From NCBI GenBank assembly GCA_005784505.1, contig VCAZ01000017.1, positions 496,001-560,000 of the forward strand: a stretch of 64,000 nt of DNA. Reading direction: 5' to 3'. The translations under genes and the position numbers were made by a program. Shown here in pieces: positions 1 to 11,100 of the stretch (positions within the stretch are counted from its first letter, which is position 1; each line of letters starts with the position of its first letter). The notes beneath the pieces were generated by a model. That model did not search any database. It had not been told where the DNA came from and saw only the letters and a program-made list of their open reading frames with translations. This stretch comes from Bagarius yarrelli. Taxonomy: Eukaryota > Chordata > Actinopteri > Siluriformes > Sisoridae.

Positions 1-44
1 ACAATGACAATAAAGTTGAATCTAATCTAATCTAATCTAATCAA
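1..44 (+). repeat. short TCTAA-type tandem repeat
   Basis: Several head-to-tail copies of a 5-bp TCTAA/TAATC unit follow AATAAAGTTGAA. This looks like the A/T-rich tail of a retroelement that begins outside the window. It ends where a Tc1-like remnant begins. Confidence 0.6.
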
Positions 45-825
45 AATACCTTTTTTGAACATTCTACAGGGGAACAATTTAATTGTAAACAGGTGAGCGT
101 CATGATTTGGTATAAAAGAAGGTTCCCTGAAAGGCTCAGTTCACTATTTTGTGAACAACTGCATGAACAAATACTCCAACAGTTTCGAAACAACGTTTTT
201 CAATGTTCTATTACAAAGAATTTAGGAATTCCCTCATCTAAATTTCATAATATCAGAAGATTCAGAGAATCTGGAGAAATCTCTGCATGTAAGCGACAAA
301 GCCAAAAACCAACAATGAATGCTTGTGACCTTCGATTCTTCAGGTGGCACTTCATTAAAAAAAGACATTATTTTGTAAAGGATATCACAACATGGTCTCA
401 GAGACACTTTGGAAAACCACTATAAGTTAACACAACATCACAACATCTACAAGTGCAAGTTAAGACTGTACCATGGAAAGGGCAAGCCATTCAGCACTAA
501 CACCCAAAAACACTTACATTGTAAAACATAGACATCGCTCTAAAAATGCTCCGGTTTTCAGTCAGTTTAAATTTTGAAACCAGCATTTGTGATAATATGT
601 GGGTGTGTTAGTAACCATGACATGGGTCACTTGCACATCTGTAAAGGCACCACTGATGCTGAAACATACATACAGGTTTTGGGGCAAAATATGCTGCCAT
701 CAATGCGACGTCTTTTTCGGATCGATTTTTGCTTGTTAGACTGTACAAACATAAGCTTCATGTTACACTGTAGAATCTCAGTTGTCAGACTGTACAATAC
801 TCAAAACACATGAAATATGTACACA
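45..825 (+). mobile_element. Tc1/mariner-like transposon remnant, sense
   Basis: The block resembles a common fish Tc1-type element. First comes the 5' part with 'ACAGGTGAGCGTCATGATT', then an N-terminal helix-turn-helix region at 93-425 (FCEQLHEQILQQF, then HNIRRFRESGE). A stretch from the catalytic domain follows at 574-740 (GCVSNHDMGHLHICKGTT). The section between them and the C-terminus are lost, and several stops interrupt the frame. A second copy of the same family lies at 39735-40480. It is dead as a protein-coding element and sits in an unc80 intron. Confidence 0.75.
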
Positions 826-1560
826 CAAGAAAACTCACCCAGAGTTTTATGTCATAAATCTGTGACTGTTCCTCTTGAAGTCTTATTGTCTAACGCCAGT
901 CTAATATAAGTGTAAAGAAGACTCTCTAAAAGAGGGATCCATGTTGCAAGTATGAGCATTTATTTAAACACAATGGGTGGAATTGTTACAGTACCCCTCC
1001 TTCTATGAACCAGGCATTCTAAGAGGGCGTCCACGAGGGCGAGGAATGCACAGTGGTGAAGTTGGCGGGTGTTCCATGTCTCTTCATAACACAGCCCCTA
1101 CTCCGCAATCCGAGGCTTACACCTCAACAACGAATGCGGAAGCGGGGTCAGGGTGCTGCAGAATGGGCGCAGATGTGAACTTAATTTTGAAAACGCTGCT
1201 TCTGTCCATACAACCTTGGAAGGTTTGCCCTTAAGTAATGACGTTGGGGAGCTGCAGTAATGCTGTAAATTCTCTCACCTCTGGCTCTTAAGAAGAAGTG
1301 GATGCTGCAGCAGCCTCCTCCAGTTGGGGGACCCTGATACTGGATGAACAAGACCTTGCTAGCTGCGGCTGGAATGCCAGCTTTGGCATCACCTCTACAA
1401 TTGGAGTACCCAAAGAGGGTGAAGGGGAAGATAGGGACATTCAGAAGTGCAGCTCTTTTATAATGTTTGGGCAGCCACACCCTTATTCAGGGACTGTAGA
1501 AGTTTTGTCTTGAAGACCTTGAGCACTAGCACAGATGCCTCTCCATTTAAAGATGTATAG
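826..1560. other. unassigned intronic block, locally GC-rich
   Basis: Positions 960-1500 are clearly richer in G+C than the surrounding intron and are open for 60-100 codons in several frames on both strands. No recognisable domain, splice-flanked exon or match to unc80 is visible. It may be an old retroelement fragment, but I cannot assign a family. Confidence 0.3.
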
Positions 1561-1699
1561 CTTATCTAAATATTTTACATTTTTTGGAGAACCCCATACA
1601 TTATACCCCCACCTTGTTTTGTTGCTTGGATAGTGTTTGTTGAGAAATCGAGGGTGTTATGAATCAGATATTTTGTCCAAATACTTCCTATTTCTGTCT

Positions 1700-2015
1700 T
1701 TACTACAAAATGTCTCCCGTTACTTTCCTAACCTCTGTTTCCTGAGAGAAAACATCTCTGGGCTGGGATGCCAGGTCATGCCTTTTACCTGAGACAGTAA
1801 GTCTCCCCTGATGTAAATTTGGCCAAGGGGGGGCTATAAAGGTATGGAAACCATAGCTGATTTGGCCAGTTCTGAGCCACAAGGATAACCGATCTCTCTC
1901 CTCCCTGTTCTTGGCTAAAACCAGAGTCAGGATGGAACACATCCTGACACATTCGCCGGGGGAACACATAGAGTCTGGCTGAAAAGGTGGATAAGGTGAC
2001 AGCTCTGCGCTGCAT
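1700..2015 (-). mobile_element. DIRS-like retroelement fragment, antisense
   Basis: On the minus strand, broken frames read LVAQNWPNQLWFPYL and then GETYCLR and HDLASQP. This resembles the pattern 'AP.WPNQ.WFPEL...P..LR.DLLSQ' found downstream of the RT/RNase H of DIRS-type (tyrosine-recombinase) retroelements. The frame changes at least once and carries stops. It could instead be another retroelement with a similar segment. Confidence 0.45.
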
Positions 2016-2039
2016 GTGTTGTTTTCATCCTACCAAAGT

Positions 2040-2135
2040 TTTTACACACCACTCCACTGCCGCGCTCCCTTAACTGGCTCCCAGTAGCTGAATGCATCAG
2101 ATTCAAAACACTGATGCTTGCCTACAAAGCCAGCT
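2040..2135 (+). mobile_element. LINE reverse-transcriptase scrap
   Basis: The translation LNWLPVAECIRFKTLMLAYKA matches the 'LHWLPV..RI.FK.L.L.YKAL' motif near the C-terminus of many fish non-LTR reverse transcriptases. Only about 30 codons survive. Confidence 0.55.
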
Positions 2136-2139
2136 GAAA

Positions 2140-3213
2140 GGTCGAGAAGGACGAGGACAGATGACAGTTTGGATGATAACTGTTTAAAAGGGCTCTCTTA
2201 AAAGATGTCGCTACCTGACCAGAAGATAAAGATCCATTGATAATTGAAAAGATAGAAGGCAGAAGACCACGAGAAATGGTCTGAAGCATTGCCGAAGGTA
2301 TTGGGCACATTTGCAAATGTGCGTCAATGGGAAAGTAAAGATTGAAAGAGAACTGTTTTCTCAACATTTTTGCAAGGTACTATAGAGTAATACACAGTTT
2401 TAACAGCATCAGTTAAATATTACATTTAATAAAAGTCTATTAATAAATTAATAAGATTAATTAGTAAAAATAAATAAAACAAATATATTTGTGATACTAA
2501 AAGGCACAGTCTGTTTTGGAATTTTCGAATTCAGATACTTAATTAAGTCCATGTGGTGATTAAAACCTAAAGTGATTTTCTGTATAAATCTTAATAACGT
2601 ATATATAGACTTATTTAAAATTACACAAAATCTCAAATAGGAGAAAAATTGTATTGTTTGGGAATTGTTTTGGAAGTACTGATCATGTCTGTGTGGTGTT
2701 TTTCCATTCATTTTTCTCCACTCTGCCATATATTCTCTGGTTCTTGCCTTTTTTTAAAACTGTGTTTTAGGGACTGGTAGGGGCTCTAAGGGCAGTTTAG
2801 GCTGTAGTGTGGATAGTTTTGTCCTATTCTACCCTCAGATGTACCCTCTTGCCATAAAACAACAGTGTGTTCATACTTCCTTCTTCATTACTCAGTCACT
2901 CATTCTTTCAGCAGACTTGCCATTCTTTAATATTAAGAAATGATGGTGCATTGTTGGTGATATTTTTCCCTAATTGTTTGTAAATAATGTGAACTAAATT
3001 CTAATTTATTTGCAGTACTGTTAACTCTTGGCAAGTTAGTGAACATATGAGTGGAACTATTATAGAACCCTGAAGGTCCCTCGAAGTGTGATATTTGTAT
3101 GTGTGTTTGGTTTGTGTGTGTGTGTGTTTGGGGTGGATGTTTAGAGTTTTCCTGAAAACTACATGTCTGTGCTGGCCTGACATCAATTTTGCCCCACATC
3201 TCTTCTCTTGCAG
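2140..3213. other. unc80 intron, nothing recognised
   Basis: AT-rich intronic sequence with a short TG run near 3110-3130. It ends in a good polypyrimidine tract and CAG at 3200-3213, the acceptor of the first unc80 exon in the window. No coding signal was seen on either strand. Confidence 0.5.
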
Positions 3214-5110
3214 AATACGGCAGTGCAGGTGAGAGGTCCAGGAGGGCGAATAAGCGAAACTTCGGTAGATACCTAATATCTAAATTTACTGCCTAAAAAC
3301 AGGCATTACTCCCATTCCTGCACCCCTCCCTGTGTCTAAGGTGACATTTTCGCCTCTAGATTAGGATAAATACATTAGAATAGCTATTAATAAAAAGTGT
3401 AAGCTTTAGAAAATGCTTCTTTTTCAAATCCAGCAGGAAAAATTTGTTAATGCTGTGATAAGGAAGCATAAGCTGATAGTAAGGTCCAAGAGTTATCAGG
3501 CCACAGACATTTGCATGTGTATTATTTAGTTCCTTTGCTTCGCAAATGTGCTTCATAATATTTCTTTTTGTATGTGCTGTTGGCTTCTTGCTGGTTCTGT
3601 TGTTCTCTCACTCATGCTTAAACCTCAGTTCATTTGCTCTATATTGTCTTTCAGTTCATGCATGAAATCTTAAATTACTTCTGTATGTTTTCAGACAAAG
3701 CTGGCTTTGGAAACAATTTTGCTACAGGAGGAGATAAATCTCTTGCCCAGAACATGGAGGCTGTGGTTGTGGGCTGCATGTTTAAATCTCTAATAACCAG
3801 ATGTGCATCGACTACACATGAGCTGCACAGTCCAGAAAACTTGGTGAGAATTTAGGATTTTATGTGCAATTTTGAAATGATGTATTCAATATTAACATGA
3901 AGTATTATTTCATTGTGTTCAGTATGAATTATATGCATCCTATTATTAAGACTGTGACCTTTCTCTGTTTTTTGTTCTTTTGCTTTATTTGTGAACAGGG
4001 TCTGTACTGTGATATTCGACAGCTGGTTCAGTTTATTAAAGAATCACATGGCAACGTATTTCGCCGCGTGGCACTAAGTGCCTTATTGGACAGTGCAGAA
4101 AAACTTAATGCCACTAAAAAAATGGAGGACAAAGAGGATAACAAGCACAATGCACAAAAAAGGTAACTGCATTACACAAATAGCAAATGCAATATTTATT
4201 ATACTTTCATTGTTATGATAGATGAAAAGTGATTATACATGTGAATTCCTTCATATAAAAATATCAATAAAAACAATATTGGTAGGTATGTAAATATAAT
4301 ATAAATTGTAGTTTAGTGCTAAATAATGTTTAATAGTACAGTTAGAACCAAAAACAATTGTATTATTATATAGCCATTATACTATTATACCTAATGTTTG
4401 TGGACATGTTATCTGCACATTCATAGTCTTCCCACAAAACACTAAACACCTATGGAATTAACTGTGTAACCCTGTCTGCACCCCAGGCCTCCTCACCCAA
4501 CATTAGTGCCTGACATTAGTAATATTATTGTGGCTGAATGAACACAAATCCCCACACACTCTACTAGAAAAGCTGTACAGCAGTGTGGAAGCTATTTTAG
4601 GAGTAACAGTGAAAGTGAATCTGAAAAAAGTATGTTTACTGGACATCGGATGAGCAGATGTCCCAATACCTTTGCCATTAAATATATATATATTTTTACA
4701 CAGGCACACATTTTATGTTACATATTTCATTTCATGGTAAAAAAAAAAAAAGATGTTTGAAATATTATGGAAAAACTGGAAAATTATGTGATAACTTTTA
4801 GATTTACTTGCCAGGAAGTTTATAAATTACCTGATTGCCTTCAATGTCCTGGGAAAATCAATGTAGCCTGAAGAATTTGTTGCATTTTGCATGTGTGTTA
4901 GTGATGAGCAAATTCCTGGAGCTCTATTAGGAAGAAAGGACTTCTGGAGGAAGATGTTCAAGTCTCAAAGTGCCGCCAGTGACACCAGCAGCCAATCAGA
5001 ACAGGACACATCAGAGTGCACGACCGCCCACTCGGGCACCACCACGGACCGTCGCTCACGTTCTCGCTCCCGGCGCATCTCACTGCGCAAGAAGCTTAAA
5101 CTTCCCATAG
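3214..5110 (+). CDS. unc80: unc80 exons 1-4 of the window
   Basis: Exons: 3214-3264 (entered in phase 1; reads YGSAGERSRRANKRNF), 3695-3843, 3999-4162 and 4902-5110. Exon 2 carries GFGNNFATGG and the segment up to SPENL. Exon 3 carries LYCDIRQLVQFIKESHGNVF and a lysine/aspartate-rich end. Exon 4 holds FWRKMFKSQSAASDTSSQ followed by an Arg/Ser-rich run (DRRSRSRSRRISLRKKLKL), a low-complexity basic linker. Exon 1 has a second, stronger-looking donor (GCAG|GTGAGA) after 3228 in the same phase; see findings. Confidence 0.93.
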
Positions 5111-8100
5111 GTGTGTGTCTGGATGTAACATAAATGTAATGAATGTAATCATTGACTACCTGTCACTCATATATATATTTACTGTGTGTGATATTTTCTG
5201 TTAAGTCATTTGATTGATTTACAAATGGATCTTGTAATCTGTTGTTCTTTTGGCCTGAAATAATCGTCATCAGTTTGCCAAAACACATGCTGCAATGCAA
5301 ACACAAACACAGATACATGCTGCAAATACACTGCATAAACAAAAATGCACTACAAATATGAAAATGAGCATGTTTTTGCAGTGTATTTCCGTATTTGCAT
5401 TGTGCTTTTGAATTTGCAGTACATTTTCTGTAGTGCGTTTTAGTATTTGAAGTGTGTTTTAGAATTTGCAGTGCTTTTCTGTATTTGCTTTGTGCTTCTG
5501 TATTTGTAGTGAATTACAGTGCGTTTTTGTGTTTTTTGGTATTTTTTGCGGTGCGTTTAGGTATTTGCAGTTTGTTTCTGAATTTCCAGTGCGCTTCTTG
5601 TTTTTGCAGTGTGTTTTTTTCATTTGCAGCGTGTTTATGTTTTTAGGGTATATTTCAGTATTTGCTGTGTGTTTCTGTATTTTCAGTGCTTTTCTGTTTT
5701 TGCAGTGCGTTTCTGAACTTGCAGTGCATTTCCATATTTGCAGTGTTTCTCTGATTTTGCAGTGCGTTTCCGTTTTTGCAATGTGTTTCGGTATTTTCAC
5801 TGTGTTTCAGTATTTGCAGCGTGTTTCCATATTTTCAGTGTGTTTCTGTATTTGCAGCATATTTCAGTATTTGTTTTTGTAGGGCATTTCTGTATTTATA
5901 GTGCGTTTCCCTTTTTGCAGCGTGTTTCTGTATTTGTAGTGCATTTCCATGTTTTATTCAATTGTAGTTTTTGCAGTGTGTTTTATCTTGGCAATGTATT
6001 TCGGTACTTGCTGTGTGATGCCCTTTTTGCAGTTTGTTTAGGTTTTGCAGTTGGGTTTCTGTATTTGCAGTGCGTTTCTGTATTTCTGTATTTGCAGTGC
6101 GTTTCCATTTTTGCAGTGGGCTCCTGTATTTGCATCGCATTTACTTTTTGCAGTGTGTTTTAGTATTTACATTGTGTCTCTACATTTGCAGTGTTTCCGT
6201 ATTTGCGGTACGTTTTTCTATTTGAAGAGCATTTTTTATTTGCAGCATGTTTCCGCTTTTGCAGGTTGTTTCGTTATTTGCAGTGCATTTTGTCTTCACA
6301 GTGAATTTCTTTATTTGCGGAAACACTGAAAAACATTGTAACTAGGTCAAAATGCTTTTAAAATTTTATTTGTTACAGTATACAGAGCAAACTGCATAAT
6401 TTACAGATGTTAGTTTTCATGTAGTTTATAGGGAATGTGACCATGCTCAAAAACCCACTGGGTTATAGAAGCACCTAGCAATCAGCAGGAATTATATATT
6501 ATCTATATCCTAGTATCTAAAAACCATCACTAAAATAATAAAATAAACTAATTTGCACCCTTGCAACCAGCTAAATTTTCTTAGCAACTGCATAGCTACC
6601 ACCATTGTAATATTAAACTTCCCTGAACCACCTAAAAGCCACCAAGTAACACCCCAGCAATCAATGGTTGTGTTGTCCAGTCTTTTTCAAGTCACAATTG
6701 ACAATAACAAATCACAGCAATATTATTTACCTCTTTAAGTGTGTATAATGTATACGCAGGGTTTGTCAAGTAAAAATCAAAGTTTATTCAGGATATTTAA
6801 CATTCCAGTCCTGTTACATTTTTTGACTTGTTTTGGAAATTAGATTGCTAAATGAACTATTTGCGCATGGCTTATGCATCGGCGGTGTACTGGATTTTAC
6901 AAAAATTTCAGAGATTTGAACCCATTCTCATCTCTTCTTCTGTGTTCTTTTTTGTCGCCAGCATGCCGTAGGACTGTACGTCTTCCATTCACTCTCTCCA
7001 TCCTACGTATGTGTGTGTATATTTTGTGATTATAAGAAATCTATAAGTAAAGATGACATGGGATCTTTTTTGTGCTGTAAGCCCTGTGTATTCAGTACGT
7101 AGTGTGTGTGTGTGTGTGTGTGTAAATTGAAAATTGCTTTATAGTTTTTGTCTAATGGCTCATGTGTGTTTATGTGTGTGGGCGTGTTACTTTGCGACTA
7201 TTTTAGCAGATTCATTTTTATGTTGCTTATGTGCTCATTACTCAGGTATGAAAATGCTTCTGATTCAAGGAAACCAAATATCATCAAACCCACACAATGT
7301 CCAGACTTCCTTTTAATATGTAAGGCACTAGGAAATGTATTGATGATACAAAAGACATTATCGATGGCTTTGTTTAATGAGTCAGGAGGTCTACAGTATA
7401 TTTTTGGCACATCAGTGTTTTCTAAAAGCTAACGTGACACATGTACAGGCAACTGGCTGAAGCGGTCGTCCCTGTCTGGCCTGGCTGATGGTGTAGAGGA
7501 CCTCTTGGACATCAGCTCAGTTGACAGACTTTCCTTCATCAGGCAGAGCTCCAAGGTGAGACACTGTGATGTGCTAAGTAGTTATGAGCATTGTATGATA
7601 TTTTTTTCTGTGCTAACATTTTTAGATTTGGGTGTCATTACATGCCTTAAAAAAGTATTCATAACTCTTGAACTTTTCCACATTTTGCCAATTACCACAA
7701 ATGTAAATGTATTTTATTGGGATTTAATTTCATAGACGAGAACAAAGTGGCACATAGGAAGGAATTTTCGGTGAAAATGAAATGATTATTAATTATGTTG
7801 CTTTTGCATCATATATAAACCTTGGCAAAACGATGCTTTCTTTAGGCGAAGAACTGCTGAGATAGAAAGAAAGCCTAGTGTGTGTGTTTGTGTGTACAGA
7901 AAACAAACTTTACCCTTGGACTGTTAAAACTGCCTCTGCCTCTGATTTGGGTTCCGAACATTTGTTACAGTGAACAAAATTAATAAATATTAAAATACAC
8001 AGTTGTGTACGCTATTATATATTACTGTTGGTGTCCACCAACAGTTAAGGTGATGTGATGCGTCATTGTTGCTTATTTAGTGACCTTGACTCGCATTAAA

Positions 8101-11100
8101 AGGTAAAAATCCGATCTGTATGTTTACACTGCACACGCTAATGCACATATCCGATTTATTAAAACATACAAGAAAGGCCTGAATCTGATCTAAAATAACG
8201 TAATTCATGTGCTTTTTTTTCTTGCTTACCCTGACATGCGTCAAATCCAATCACATTGGGGGAATAAAATCTCAATTTTCTCAATTTTTATTCTTCTATC
8301 AAAGACAACTTTATATATTTTCCGAAACATACAAAGTGTTTATATGCTACATATTTTTTGCCAAAAGAAATGCAAAAATAAAACTAAATTAAATTAAACA
8401 AGTTATAAACTTGAAGAAATTGATGAAATAACTGATGAAAAAGCAGTTTTATTACAAATTTATTAAGCATAGAGATAAAAGACTAGTAGACAGCTAAAAG
8501 TTCATGAATCACTCGTCGTGTTTAATTTTTTCACTGATCCTTACTCTTCTTGAAACCTTAAGACTGACCACATTGTCTTGGCAGGTAAAATTCACCAGTG
8601 CTGTTAAGCTGTCAGAAGGAAGTGCCACAGAGTACGGCCGGGAAGAGGAAGAGAACTTCTTTAAGAGGCTCGGTAAATGGCGGTCCGGTCGGCGGAACCC
8701 ATCCAAGCTTCACCACACAGAGGAAAAAGATGGTAGAACCCTGGGGTTATCCCCCTCGCCCATCTGTACTGTACCTCCACCACTGCCTCTGTGTTTGTGC
8801 ACGTCCGTGTCCTTGTCCTGTGCTTCAGGTGCACTCACTGTTCTCTACCATCTTCCATGTCAACTCTGTGTGCATTTGTAATTGCTTGTGTATCTCGGTG
8901 GGAAGCTGTCTGGTGATACAAGAACAGAGATTTTGTTTTTTTTGTCCTGACTGTCTATGGCCTATTGACTATTTAACCCAGAATTACCAGCTCTCCACAA
9001 GAGGTGCCTAAATGTAAAGTATTGGATGTGTACATGATAAACATCACATTATTTAATTTAATTTTGCTTTGTTATTTCACAAAATGGTAATAATAGTTTT
9101 AAATATAAAAAAAATTACAAAAAATTGTTAACCATATTTCAGAATAACTTCAAACTGCATACGTATTGTCATTGTTCCTCTCTTTCTACTAGGATGCCCT
9201 GGATTCCCAGAGCGCTTGGCTTCAAACCAGGAAACAGTAAAAAATAAGAACATAGTAAATCTGGGTGCCATCAGACAGGGCATGAAGAGGTTCCAGTTTC
9301 TCCTAAACTGCTGTGAGCCAGGCACCATTCCAGATGCCTCTATTCTGGCTGCTGCACTAGACTTGGTTTGTTCCCAATTATCCTCCTGAACCACTCTAAC
9401 AGATCATAAAGATAATATTGGTCATTTACATTTACAGCATTACATTTCTTTCTTTTATAAAACTGAGCAATTAAGGGTTAAGGGCCTTGCTTAGGGGCAC
9501 ACAGTGGTGGCTTGGTGGTGCTGAGAATCGAACCCTGATCTTTGTGGTATTAGTCCAACATCTTAATAACTAAGCCACCACTTCCCCACTTCCAAGCTAG
9601 ACTGAAATGCATTAAATTTGTTATAATTAAATAACCTCCAGTAGCAGTAGCGTCACGACTTACTAGTTTATGAACTACATTTCTCAGTAGCGTGGTGATA
9701 ATGTAGTTGTTTTCTCAATAAAATTTTTAAGTATTATAATGACAAGATCTGACAAGATTACGCTGAAGCCTAACGTTGTCTCGATCTAAAAATTAAAATG
9801 TAAAAAATAACTTTGATGTAGTAATGTACTTTTTACTTTTCCACATGTTGCTGTGGCTTAGCTTGCTACATTTTCTGGGGGAGAAGCTTCACTAAACTTC
9901 AGTTATTACTAGTTATTAATGTAGAGTACCCGATAGCATAGCTTACTAAATTTTCCAATATACTTATTCTAAGATATGTTAGAAGCTCCAAAGATCCAAA
10001 ATGGCCAGTGGTGTGTCATCAGGGCCAGCAGAGAAGCAATTTCATTTCAGTTTTTTCAATAAAAATATTTAAAGTGTAAAAATGTTTTCTTTTTTGTTTA
10101 TTATGTTATAATATTTATCAATGTAATGTCCACAAAATTGCCTATGAGTAGTTTTTTTTTTGAGGAAATAACCCCACATATACTTGGGTTAGTTTTTTGC
10201 TGAGTAGCCATAGGCAACGGTTTCTGGTCATGAGCCAAACCCTGTGGCCAGGTTGGTACTCGGAGTGTGGGCGTCTTCACCTGTCTGACTGTACACGCTA
10301 TACTAGTATACTGGTACATTTGTTCTTTTTTATACCCATTTCATTATTTTGCTGATATTTTTTCTGAGCTTATTATTTTTTTTCTACTTTTGCATTTTTT
10401 ACCTTTTTTTTAAATAAGCAATTTGTAAGATATTGTGCTTTGAACCTTTTTGATTAATGCCTTTTCCCAAGCCTGGACTTGTTATTTTGACTTTTTGCAG
10501 GCTCCAGTGGTTGCGAGAGCATCCTTGTTTCTGGAGTGTGCTCGTTTTGTGCATCGCTGTAACCGTGGCAACTGGCCAGAGTGGATGAAAGGAAATTCAA
10601 CATCACCAAACGAGGGCTTCACAATTACCGTAGCTGGGGAACAAAGAAAAGCTGCAAACGCTGCAAAATGGCCAAATGTAATTTCATGTATTTTGTTGAA
10701 AAATCTAAAAGTAAAGCACATTAAAGCTGGTTGTCAAGGAATAATGCACTCGGTTTAACAGTTATTTTTGATATGTTTTGACAATAGGCATTTAACAAAG
10801 TATTATTCAACAATAATCACAACCTCAAAATCAATTACTAACAGTAATGGTTGTACTTAAGCTTACACAGTAATATTACCTTAGGACCTGTATATATAGA
10901 TTAGGTTGTACAATCATTGTACACAAAGTCTGTGTATATAGAAGAATATTTTGTCCTTGACACAAAGAATACTCAAATATATGTATATAGCAAAGTTCTG
11001 TGTATAATAACTATAATAATACCAGCACTAACCTAATATTGATATAGGTATTGTATATCAGTAACCAAGATTAAAAAAAAACCAGCGTGTAGTTTGAAAA

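Noticed and set aside
977..1513. Possible upstream unc80 exon or separate gene
   Set aside because: No flanking splice signals in the phase exon 1 needs, and no similarity to UNC80 that I recognise; more likely repeat-derived.
5275..6322. CRISPR-like regular repeat array
   Set aside because: Units are contiguous without spacers and diverged, in a vertebrate intron; it is a minisatellite.
5459..6329. Several overlapping long open frames on both strands
   Set aside because: They are made by the T-rich 19-20 bp minisatellite, show period-locked residues (CSVF..., CFCI...) and have no domain.
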